Source: JBAXTE01 sp037130365 (lineage in GTDB: Bacteria > Bacteroidota > Bacteroidia > Bacteroidales > WCHB1-69). Taken from it: DNA of 64,000 nt. Where the stretch lies: the NCBI GenBank assembly GCA_037130365.1, contig JBAXTE010000020.1:1-64000 (forward strand), given 5' to 3'. The position numbers and the translations under genes were made by a program. The notes under the pieces are model-generated. The model was not told the origin of the DNA. It searched no databases and saw only the letters and a program-made list of their open reading frames with translations. Shown piece after piece: positions 1-6,533 of the stretch (position 1 is its first letter; each line of letters begins with the position of its first letter).

Positions 1-39
1 ATCATTTTTATACATATCTACTTCTTTTAGTGTAGACAT
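1..39 (-). CDS. start of a gene running off the left edge
   Basis: An ATG at 39 reading leftward opens 13 codons (MSTLKEVDMYKND) without a stop before the window ends. No promoter of the TAnnTTTG type is visible ahead of it; instead the attC-like palindrome at 62-195 lies just upstream, and the kinase-HD gene beyond it runs in the same direction. That would fit the next gene of a cassette array, but 13 codons are too few to name a product or to prove that it is coding. Confidence 0.3.
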   Translation of the reverse strand, partial: MSTLKEVDMYKND

Positions 40-61
40 TTTTCAGGACGACTCATACTTG

Positions 62-195
62 CACATAACGGAGGCGGCTTTGCGCAGTAGCGAACTAAAA
101 CCCGCCAAACTTTTCACCGCACACCAAAATTAATTAATTTGTGTGAACTTTCAAAACCAGCCACCCCGCTATATTGCCAAGCTACTTATTATGTG
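62..195 (-). repeat. attC-like imperfect palindrome (cassette boundary)
   Basis: The outer arms CACATAA (62-68) and TTATGTG (189-195) are inverted, as are the inner arms AGTAGC (86-91) and GCTACT (181-186). Read on the minus strand the element begins 33 bases after the stop of the kinase-HD gene and ends in CGTTATGTGC, just ahead of the next start codon. A GTTATGC site (2608-2614) lies ahead of the kinase-HD gene in the same orientation. Spaced inverted arms ending in GTTATG after a promoterless gene resemble integron attC sites, but the match to the GTTRRRY core is not exact (GTTATGT). It could instead be an unrelated palindromic intergenic repeat. Confidence 0.4.
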
Positions 196-227
196 ATAGT
201 GTATTATTCTCATAGTTCATTATCAAT

Positions 228-2537
228 TTATATTTTTTTAAGAATGTTTTGAAATAGTTTTTGGTCTAGAGTCAATTCAAGCAGTTTTTCATAATGTTTT
301 GGATTGCAAAAAATGTATGCTTGTCTATTGTCACCTAAATAGCTATTTAAGGAATCTATCTCTTTAGGATGCTCGTCAAATTCTTTTTTTCTTGTATTGA
401 AAATTTTAAAACCGTCAAGAATATATTTCTCACCATCCTTTAAAGGTGTCCTTTCAAGAATAATATCAAGTGGGTCTAAATCGGGGATATAATCTTTAAG
501 AAGATTGGCTAATTTTATACTTTTTTCAATAAGCTCTTTGTATGATTTTGTATTAAGTAAACTTCTGAAAAATTTATTTATTGGTGCAGTTTCTTTTAAA
601 TTATGGTCAAAATAAATATAAGCTGGTTTGTAAATTAACTTACGCCCTCCATATGCAAACGGCTGAATTAGTTCTTTGAGTTTTATATCTTTAGTTTTTA
701 TTGACCATTTGTAAAGAGTAGAAATAAATTCATCGTCTGATTTATTAAGAATATCATTAAGTTTCTTATTTGTTTCTTTTTCATTACTTGCTGATATTAC
801 TAAAACATACTCATAGAAAAATCTTTTAAACATTGCTTCACAAGCACGAACAGTTTTGTGCCAGTAAACTTCTTGATACATTATATTTCGTGTTGCAAGT
901 ATTGAAAGCAATGCCGACCTTCCTTTTTCAGTCACACAAAGTTTATTTGATTCATTGTTAACATACAAGGCATCAAGCAACCTTTCAACATCAATTCCTT
1001 TTCCGTAGTTAATACCGCAATGAACACTATCCCGAATTAAATAATCAAGTTTGTCCACATCAATAACTGAATTAATAAAAGAGTTTATGAGTTCATCTTC
1101 GCTATTATTGCATATCAAGTCGGTAATTTCTGAGATGTTTATTTGCCAACTATTTTCAATAACATCTTTAATTTCTTTTTGCTCTAAAATTTGTTTTGCT
1201 CTTTGTTCGTGGGAGGGAAGTTTTAATTTATTTGGCAATTCATCAATTTCTTCGATCCAATGCGAATAAGGATAATGTCCGATATCGTGAAGTAATGTAG
1301 ATAAAACAATTAATTTTATTGATTTTTCAAGAGGCTCACATTTGTTTTTGAAATCTGTTAAGCTTAAAAGTTTTTCCAAATAACGTAGAGCAAGAGAATA
1401 AACCCCTAATGAATGTTCGAACCTTGTGTGGTTTGCTCCAGGAAAAACAAATATGGTTGGTCCCAATTGTCTAACCCCTCTCAATCTTTGAAATTGCGGT
1501 GTGTCAATCAATGCTTTAATTTCTTTTGAAAGGAGTATTGAGCCACTTACTGGTATTCTTAATTTGGAATCAAATCTACCAAATCCGTCGGAGGTTAAAA
1601 ATTCGTCTAATTTTAATTGAAAACGCCAACCTCCTTCAATTAAAAAATATTGCTTGATATGGTTGTAGAATTCATCCATATCTTTGTAACGCTTTTTTAG
1701 GTCAGGGTTTTTCCCTTTATCTATTGAAGATTCAAGACCAGAATAACGATTTGTCAAATACTCGTCTTTAAGTGTTGGCAATACTTTTGTCAGCATCTCG
1801 GAAAACTGACCCATATCATTCTTTTCATAATCCTTTGCTTTGATTGATGGTAAATCAATGTAATCTGTTCTTGGAATTGATTCTTCATTTTGTGGAGAAG
1901 TAATATGATGAGCAAAACCAAAGTCAACTAAAATAAATGTGGAATCATGAATGCTGAATCTGATATTTTCAGGTTTAATGTCCTTGTGAGTAATTTTCTT
2001 TTTGTGATAATAAATCATTGCCTTACTCACTTGTTTAATTAAAATTTCAAAATATTTTAACTTAAATGAAATTGGAAAATTTTCATTACTTCTTTCTTCT
2101 TCTGATTTTCCCAATTCATTAAAGATATGGGCTAAATCAAAGCCGTCAATAAAATCCATTATGTAATAGAAGAATTCATTTTCTTTTAAATCGGTGGGAA
2201 GCTTAACAGGAAATCCTTCCGTAACTTCCCATTTATTTTTATTCCATTTTGCATAACCTCCAGTGTATATTTTAACTATGTTTTTGTGTTTTAAAGTAGC
2301 AAGAGTATTTACTTCGTTGATAAAACGTTTTATACTTTCTTTTAAAATGCTCGGGTCTTTATCTGTTGGTTGATAAAATTTGAGAGCAAATTGTTTATTT
2401 ATCTTGTTTTTAATTTTAAGCACAACTCCCTGCTGTCCCTTTCCAAGTTTTGCTTCAATTTCGAAACCATCAAATTTTTTAATCGGATATGGCTTCTTGT
2501 CCTCGCAAGCTTTAATAATGGTGTCAATAATACTCAT
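228..2537 (-). CDS. protein kinase fused to SAMHD1-like HD phosphohydrolase
   Basis: The 769-residue protein joins two domains. Residues about 25-295 are a eukaryotic-like Ser/Thr kinase: glycine loop GKGQQG (33-38), the ATP lysine in FALKFY (K53), catalytic loop HKDIKPEN (D186, with K in place of the usual R), DFG at 205-207 and a DMGQF helix F. No clear APE motif is seen. Residues about 320-769 are an HD phosphohydrolase of the dGTPase/SAMHD1 type: TRFEHSLG (H375), LLHDIGH (H417, D418) and DVDKLDYL (D495) give a complete H-HD-D metal set, so both catalytic centres look intact. The family hydrolyses dNTPs or related phosphoesters; the natural substrate here is unknown. There is no transmembrane segment. 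The gene stands alone between two GTTATG-type sites, next to relics of a restriction locus. A role in nucleotide-based defence is inference. Confidence 0.85.
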   Translation of the reverse strand: MSIIDTIIKACEDKKPYPIKKFDGFEIEAKLGKGQQGVVLKIKNKINKQFALKFYQPTDKDPSILKESIKRFINEVNTLATLKHKNIVKIYTGGYAKWNKNKWEVTEGFPVKLPTDLKENEFFYYIMDFIDGFDLAHIFNELGKSEEERSNENFPISFKLKYFEILIKQVSKAMIYYHKKKITHKDIKPENIRFSIHDSTFILVDFGFAHHITSPQNEESIPRTDYIDLPSIKAKDYEKNDMGQFSEMLTKVLPTLKDEYLTNRYSGLESSIDKGKNPDLKKRYKDMDEFYNHIKQYFLIEGGWRFQLKLDEFLTSDGFGRFDSKLRIPVSGSILLSKEIKALIDTPQFQRLRGVRQLGPTIFVFPGANHTRFEHSLGVYSLALRYLEKLLSLTDFKNKCEPLEKSIKLIVLSTLLHDIGHYPYSHWIEEIDELPNKLKLPSHEQRAKQILEQKEIKDVIENSWQINISEITDLICNNSEDELINSFINSVIDVDKLDYLIRDSVHCGINYGKGIDVERLLDALYVNNESNKLCVTEKGRSALLSILATRNIMYQEVYWHKTVRACEAMFKRFFYEYVLVISASNEKETNKKLNDILNKSDDEFISTLYKWSIKTKDIKLKELIQPFAYGGRKLIYKPAYIYFDHNLKETAPINKFFRSLLNTKSYKELIEKSIKLANLLKDYIPDLDPLDIILERTPLKDGEKYILDGFKIFNTRKKEFDEHPKEIDSLNSYLGDNRQAYIFCNPKHYEKLLELTLDQKLFQNILKKI

Positions 2538-2607
2538 TTTATTTGTTTTATTCGTTTGTTATTATTGTCGAATTTATTCAATTTATTTCAAGGCAGCATA
2601 CCTTTCA

Positions 2608-2615
2608 GCATAACG
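2608..2615 (-). other. GTTATGC site ahead of the kinase-HD gene
   Basis: On the minus strand the sequence reads CGTTATGC about 70 bases before the kinase-HD start codon. It matches the CGTTATG that ends the palindrome at 62-195, so the kinase-HD gene lies between two equally oriented sites about 2.5 kb apart. No palindromic arm was recognised beside this copy. Confidence 0.3.
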
Positions 2616-2647
2616 AAAATATACGTCTGATATAGTAATTCATTTCC

Positions 2648-2952
2648 CCCCAAATTTTCACAGTAAATTCATTACAAATAAACAATAAATTATAATAACA
2701 TTTATAAAAAAGATGTATAAAAAAGCTGTTTTTTCGCGCTTCACCCTCCTTTTCGTATGTTTTTAATGGTGCAAAAGGTCTGGAAAATCAATATATAAAC
2801 ATGAATATCAAACATTTATATATCGAATATTAAATTTTTTCTTTTTAAAAGATATATGTATTATTTTAGTAAAGTTTTTGTGCTTTTGTGCGCACAAACA
2901 TCAATTTCTTGTTTTTCGAGAGTTTAAATTAGCACAAATTTGCACAAGTATA
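2648..2952 (+). repeat. ~310-bp direct repeat, copy 1
   Basis: This stretch runs from CCCCAAATTTTCACAG to TGCACAAGTATA and is nearly identical to 4435-4751 in the same orientation, with scattered substitutions and small indels. It contains a perfect 14-base palindrome TTTGTGCGCACAAA (2885-2898) and several GCACAAA boxes near its right end. No reading frame is evident in it. The two copies flank the DinD and truncated HsdM genes, so recombination between them would delete that block. Confidence 0.85.
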
Positions 2953-3044
2953 ACACTTCGGTAAATTTTTTATTTCACGAACTTACAAAGAAGTTCGTTT
3001 TATTCAATAAAAACCATTTTAGGTTAATACCGCTAGAACAACTG

Positions 3045-3120
3045 TAATACCGTATGCTAATATGATTTAGTCCAATAACTCAAAAAATTCATAGATCATA
3101 TTAGCATCGAGCATTAAACC
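3045..3120. repeat. 77-bp palindromic element, copy 1
   Basis: The element starts TAATACCGTATGC and ends GAGCATTAAACC. A perfect 12-base stem (ATGCTAATATGA at 3054-3065, TCATATTAGCAT at 3096-3107) encloses a 30-base loop, and the ends form an imperfect terminal inverted repeat of about 21 bases. A second copy lies at 50974-51050. A further TAATACCGC start at 3026-3034 suggests the end of another element directly beside it. Its right end supplies the stop codon of a truncated GxxExxxY gene, so it probably inserted into that gene. Confidence 0.8.
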
Positions 3121-3212
3121 CCCTTAAATAACGAGGGCAACCCATTACCTAATTGCTTATGAACTTCCATTGCACAACCAATAATTTTCCTCGTTAAATC
3201 TTCGTATTTCAT
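3114..3212 (-). pseudogene. truncated GxxExxxY-family gene
   Basis: From an ATG at 3212 the minus strand reads MKYEDLTRKIIGCAMEVHK and then QLGNG, the characteristic N-terminus of GxxExxxY proteins (about 120-130 residues, function unknown, frequent in Bacteroidota accessory regions). After the LGNG the family sequence is lost and the frame stops at 3114-3116, inside the right end of the 77-bp palindromic element. The usual GF(L/Q)E(x)VY core is missing. Only about 24 of the expected residues remain, so this is a fragment. It lies between the element and DinD, with both in the same transcription direction. Confidence 0.65.
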
Positions 3213-3251
3213 AATCAAGTCATCAAATAATCCTATAAATCATGGTTTAGA

Positions 3252-4088
3252 CTACTTTTTCTTCCTAGTCCCTTTTAAAACTTTCTTTTCATCACCGTCA
3301 AGTTTCCGTTGCAATTTTTTCACATCTTCGGCAGGAGGTAGATTTTCGGGCACAATGCCTCTTTGTGTAAGCATATTGCGCACCGCTAAATTATTGTCGA
3401 CGTGTTCTTTTTCTATTTTGGCTTGTCCTTTCAGGTCTTTGCTTTGCACATTTAGCCCCGTCATTTCGGCTGCTAGATCTTTTGCTTTTATGCTTATTGT
3501 TGGTAAAAAATCGGCAATAGGTCGACTCTCGGGCACGCCCATTTTTCGTTTTAGCATTTGAGTATTTATCTTGAAAAGTGCTTGGTCGCCCTTGCTTCTT
3601 ATTATTGCAAAACCCTGACTATCAACACCACGTTCGTATAAAATACCCGAAAGTTGTTTTTCTGTATGGCTTAATTTTTCACGCGCTTTTACTCTTTCAA
3701 ATTCTAATAAACGTTGTTCAACTAACTCAGCTCTACGGGTTTGCACTGCAAAGTAATTTTGAGCAAAAGCAATTTCTTCTTTTCTACTATCGCCATTTTG
3801 GGCAATTAAATAGCAAGCATAACGTGTTAACAAGATGTCAACTAATTCTTTTTCAGCACCTTTTGGCATTGGTATCGTTTTCCTGATGTCAGGAAAATGA
3901 TAATCTATTTCTTCACCAGCATTTTTACAAGCATCTTTGGCTTTTTGGATTACTTTTTCAAAATTCTCCCATTTGCTATATCCTAATAAATTCTGTAATT
4001 CTCTAGCACTCCAACATTCAACCCCCTCTAATTCGGAAGCTGCTAATTCAAATTGTGAAAATAGATTTTTTATTTCTTCTGATTTCAT
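3252..4088 (-). CDS. dinD: DinD-like DNA damage-inducible protein
   Basis: The 278 residues match the length and layout of DinD (about 274 in E. coli). An N-terminal Bro-N-like DNA-binding region includes CWSARELQNLLGYSKWENF (about 26-44), followed by the DinD signature around LLTRYACYLIAQNGD and FAQNYFAVQTRRAELVEQRL, and a basic C-terminal tail (KGTRKKK). In E. coli DinD inhibits RecA strand exchange; in many other bacteria the gene sits inside type I restriction-modification operons. Here it begins 11 bases after the end of a truncated HsdM on the same strand, which repeats that association. The gene itself looks intact. No LexA-type operator was recognised upstream, because its promoter would have been ahead of the lost part of hsdM. 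Confidence 0.85.
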   Translation of the reverse strand: MKSEEIKNLFSQFELAASELEGVECWSARELQNLLGYSKWENFEKVIQKAKDACKNAGEEIDYHFPDIRKTIPMPKGAEKELVDILLTRYACYLIAQNGDSRKEEIAFAQNYFAVQTRRAELVEQRLLEFERVKAREKLSHTEKQLSGILYERGVDSQGFAIIRSKGDQALFKINTQMLKRKMGVPESRPIADFLPTISIKAKDLAAEMTGLNVQSKDLKGQAKIEKEHVDNNLAVRNMLTQRGIVPENLPPAEDVKKLQRKLDGDEKKVLKGTRKKK

Positions 4089-4099
4089 TTTTCTTCTGA

Positions 4100-4351
4100 T
4101 TAAAAAGGTGTGTCAATATTTAATTCTTTACAAAAGGCAATTAATTCAACATCGGTATTTTTCATTTCTTTTTCAAGACTCCTCAATTGGTTTGCTACCA
4201 AGGGAATATCAATAGTTTCCTGTTCCTCAAATGTATTCACATATCGAGGAATATTTAAGTTGTACTCGTTTTTAGCAATAAATTCAAGAGTTGCCAAACT
4301 GCTATATTTCTCAACTTCTTTTCTTTCCCTGTCATTCAACTGACTTGTCAT
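4100..4351 (-). pseudogene. hsdM: C-terminal fragment of type I restriction methylase HsdM
   Basis: The 83-residue frame contains VEKYSSLATLEFIAKNEYNL and NIPRYVNTFEEQETIDI, the conserved end of HsdM N6-adenine methylases (full length about 500). The SAM-binding and NPPF catalytic parts are absent, so it cannot methylate. The frame is closed by a TAG about 50 bases ahead of the ATG and the junction is a run of TTG/CAA triplets (4351-4377), unlike the family sequence. No HsdS or HsdR remains in the window. DinD follows after 11 bases. The whole block lies between the two ~310-bp direct repeats. Confidence 0.75.
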
Positions 4352-4434
4352 TTGTTGTTGTCGGTTGTTGTTGTTGTTGCTGTGTCGCTTGGTTGCCTAT
4401 AACTAGTGTATCGGTATCATATCAAAATACCTAT

Positions 4435-4751
4435 CCCCAATTATTTCACAGTAAAATCATTACAAATAAACAATAAAATATAATGACTTTTATAAAATGA
4501 TATACAAAAAAGCTGTTTTTTTTCCCGCTTTCCCCTCCTTTTCCTATATTTTAAAAGGTGCAAAAGAGCTGGAAAATCAATATATAAACATGAATATCAA
4601 ATATTTATATATCGAATATTATATTTTTTCTTTTAAAAGATACTTCGTATTATTTTAGTAAAATTTTTGTGCTTTTGTGCGCACAAACATCAATTTCTTG
4701 TTTTTCGAGAGTTAAATTAGCACAAAATGAGCACAAATTTGCACAGGTATA
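4435..4751 (+). repeat. ~310-bp direct repeat, copy 2
   Basis: This is the second copy of the repeat at 2648-2952, same orientation. It keeps the TTTGTGCGCACAAA palindrome (4674-4687) and near its right end has an extra AGCACAAAATG, making it about 12 bases longer. The start-to-start distance between copies is about 1.79 kb. The 14-base palindrome is conserved between the copies although flanking bases vary, which would fit an operator or a hairpin, but no adjacent intact gene uses it as a promoter region. Confidence 0.85.
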
Positions 4752-4790
4752 CCAAATCTTAAAATAAAATAGCCCTGGTGGGTAAGCAAT

Positions 4791-4830
4791 GCCTGCCACG
4801 ACTTGGCGTTGCCTGCCACGACTTGGCGTG
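4791..4830 (+). repeat. two tandem 20-bp units
   Basis: GCCTGCCACGACTTGGCGTT (4791-4810) is followed at once by the same unit with a final G (4811-4830). Each unit holds an imperfect inverted CCACGAC/CTTGGCG arm. It is G+C-richer than the surroundings and lies between the direct repeat and the dispersed element at 4841. No function can be given. Confidence 0.75.
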
Positions 4831-4840
4831 GGTCGAACTC

Positions 4841-4940
4841 AAAGATATTTTAATTTTTAGATTGGCTTAATGCCGCTCGTAGATATAAATAGTTCGCTGA
4901 GCGTAAGAGAAGTGGACTATATTATAAACAGAAGCGGTAT
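4841..4940 (-). repeat. ~100-bp dispersed element, copy A
   Basis: From AAAGATATTTTAATTTTTAG to AGAAGCGGTAT this stretch is the reverse complement of 24231-24334, with substitutions and small indels. Shared landmarks are GGCTT(A/G)ATGCCGCTC, AATAGTTCGCTGA and AGAAGCGGTAT. The ends are imperfectly inverted (ATGCCGCTC and AAGCGGTAT). It carries no frame. A short open frame across it (4870-5058) is considered chance. Confidence 0.75.
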
Positions 4941-4951
4941 AATATCAATAA

Positions 4952-5121
4952 CCGCCAGTAAAACTGGCGGCTGCCAGAATATTTACGAAACTCAGCCCCG
5001 AATGGGGTTGAACAACACTCAAAGTAAAACAGGAGGTTCAACCACTTCGTGGCTGTAGTGATTTTTTTACATTTTTACCGTGAGTTGCACTCACGGTTAT
5101 TTACATTCAACCACTTTGTGG
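4952..5121. repeat. cluster of REP-like hairpins
   Basis: Five short hairpins follow each other: CCGCCAGTAAAACTGGCGG (4952-4970), CCCCGAATGGGG (4996-5007), CCACTTCGTGG (5042-5052), ACCGTGAGTTGCACTCACGG (5077-5096) and CCACTTTGTGG (5111-5121). GTTCAACCAC..GTGGCT occurs twice around the ACCGTGAGT hairpin. From memory, this pattern of 'TCAACCCC..GGGGTTG' and 'ACCGTGGGT..ACCCACGGT' hairpins is common beside IS200-like/REP-associated tyrosine transposase genes in Bacteroidota. No transposase frame remains here, so this would be a solo or remnant end. Confidence 0.55.
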
Positions 5122-6068
5122 CTGCAGAACTACTGGGTCACATTAAAAATTAGGGGAAGAGCATTCTGCTAAGATTTAAATATCAAATTACTCATGCTCT
5201 CGACTTTTTTCTTTCTAAAGACCTCAATCTCCCGCCTTGCGGGATAAACTCCCTGGCTTCACGCTAAAAGCGTGGCAAAAAAAGCCGCCGCTATAACAAA
5301 ATAGCTAAAAAATGAAGAGTTCCGCTAAAGTCCATGAACTCCTCCTTTTAGCCAAAATGAGCAATTATATTCTAAATATAAATTGCTCATAAAGCTCATT
5401 TCGTCTAACGTCGTCAAACACCATGGACTTCTTGACACAAAACTATTCATTTTTTATACGTGAAAATTTATTATATTTAAAGGTCTTATAGAGCTCGTCC
5501 CGCTATGGCGGGTCTCGGTTCTTGACGCAATTTTATTAAAGGCGGTTCAGCCCATAACTGAGGCGGAATATAAGAAACATGACGAACAAATTCTGACACG
5601 GCATTTTTCTGAATTTTTTAAATCACCGCGGTAGCCTTAGGATCGACCTCATCAAAAAAGCGTAAAGAAAATCAACCATTTATGCGATTAAGACGAGGCG
5701 GGTGGTGCAACGCAAATAAATATACAGCCGAATAATCCGTCGAATGAATTTCATTGCTTGAATAATGTCCATGACTTGCATCGTTCAGTATAAATGGCTG
5801 ATTTTTAGCTTTTTTGGTGCAGTCTTGACTTTTTGGTTACTTTTTGTGTCAAGACAAAAAGTAAGGCGACAAATAAAAACATTTCCCATCTAAAGACCTC
5901 AAACTATTTTGACTAATTACATTACATTCATATTGAAATTTAAGTCAAAATAAAGCATGTAAAATATTTTGGAATTTGAGGCTCTCACCCTGATTTTGGC
6001 ATTGACCCGCCAAAATTCATGCATGGATATTAAATACCAAAGCAAATTGAAATCTACATGATAACGAT
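5122..6068. other. gene-free accessory stretch
   Basis: About 950 bases without a supportable gene. Seen here are a CCCGCC..GGCGGG-type hairpin (TCCCGCCTTGCGGGA, 5229-5243), a CACGCTAAAAGCGTG hairpin (5260-5274), a long hairpin with arms GAGCAATTATATT and AATATAAATTGCTC (5359-5390), a TCTAAAGACCTCAA motif occurring twice (near 5213 and 5890), and an inverted CTTGAC..GTCAAG with repeated CTTTTTG(G/T) near 5826-5865. Two open stretches with protein-like composition (5464-5635 and about 5686-5793) lack start codons. The whole looks like layered remains of mobile or repetitive DNA. Confidence 0.5.
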
Positions 6069-6108
6069 AAAAAAACCGCTGTTAATCATTGATTAGCAGC
6101 GGTTTTAA
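6069..6108 (-). terminator. rho-independent terminator of tmRNA
   Basis: CCGCTGTTAATCA and TGATTAGCAGCGG (6076-6102) form a 13-base stem with one G-U pair and almost no loop. On the minus strand it is followed by seven T residues, and it lies about 20 bases past the tmRNA 3' end. Confidence 0.85.
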
Positions 6109-6122
6109 TTTTTCAAATCTTG

Positions 6123-6490
6123 TGGAACTGGCGGGATTCGAACCCGCGTCCAAACAAGGCAAAAGAATGTTTTCTACATGTTTAGCTTTGGCTTAATTGT
6201 CGGGGAGATGATGGTGCCTAGCGAACCGACATCAACCGTATTCTCTTAATTTTCACACTTACATCGAGACAGGTAAGCGCTAGTTCCTCATTTATGATGT
6301 TTCCGATCCAATCGCTGAAGAACAGAGCTATCGGGGAAACAGCAAGCTGTTAGTCCTAGACTAAGCAGCTAATGCGTAATTGTTATTTTCGCCAGTTATA
6401 GGCATGATAGTTGGCTATTAACGGGACCTTCTAACAACGCCCGACATGCTTACAAACCCGAACACTTGCTGTCAAAACCAAGTCAGCCCC
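6123..6490 (-). ncRNA. ssrA: transfer-messenger RNA (tmRNA)
   Basis: The RNA rescues ribosomes stalled on broken messages. Its 5' end GGGGCTGACTTGGTTTTGAC (from 6490) and 3' end with GGTTCGAATCCCGCC and encoded CCA (6123) form the alanyl-tRNA-like half; the T-arm sequence is at about 6130-6146. The mRNA-like part reads GENNNYALAA followed by TAG at 6361-6393, after the resume alanine supplied by the tRNA part. The ALAA ending is the usual degradation signal. Length is 368 bases, normal for a one-piece tmRNA. A -7 box lies at 6508-6515 and a strong terminator at 6069-6108. Confidence 0.97.
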
Positions 6491-6507
6491 ATTTAAGTTT
6501 GCGATTG

Positions 6508-6515
6508 CAAAGATA
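6508..6515 (-). promoter_or_regulatory. -7 box of the tmRNA promoter
   Basis: On the minus strand this reads TATCTTTG, an exact TAnnTTTG box of the Bacteroidota primary sigma factor. It lies 17 bases ahead of the mature 5' end, leaving room for a short precursor leader that RNase P would remove. A TTG at -33 with the usual spacing was not found. Confidence 0.65.
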
Positions 6516-6533
6516 CAATAAAATAATCAATAA

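Noticed and set aside
228..2537. Kinase-HD gene as two genes split by a frameshift
   Set aside because: One uninterrupted frame covers both domains with a continuous linker around residues 295-320; no stop or shift is seen.
4351..4399. Start of the HsdM fragment as a genuine short gene
   Set aside because: The similarity to the HsdM C-terminus starts within a few residues of the ATG, the upstream sequence is a triplet run and a stop closes the frame, so truncation is more likely than a small independent gene.
4870..5058. Open frame of 62 codons on the plus strand
   Set aside because: It runs across the dispersed element and the hairpin cluster, has no family-like sequence and its codons simply follow the repeats.
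6120..6160. tRNA gene suggested by GGGATTCGAACCCGC
   Set aside because: It is the T-arm of the tmRNA; the matching 5' half is the tmRNA start at 6490, and no anticodon arm is present.
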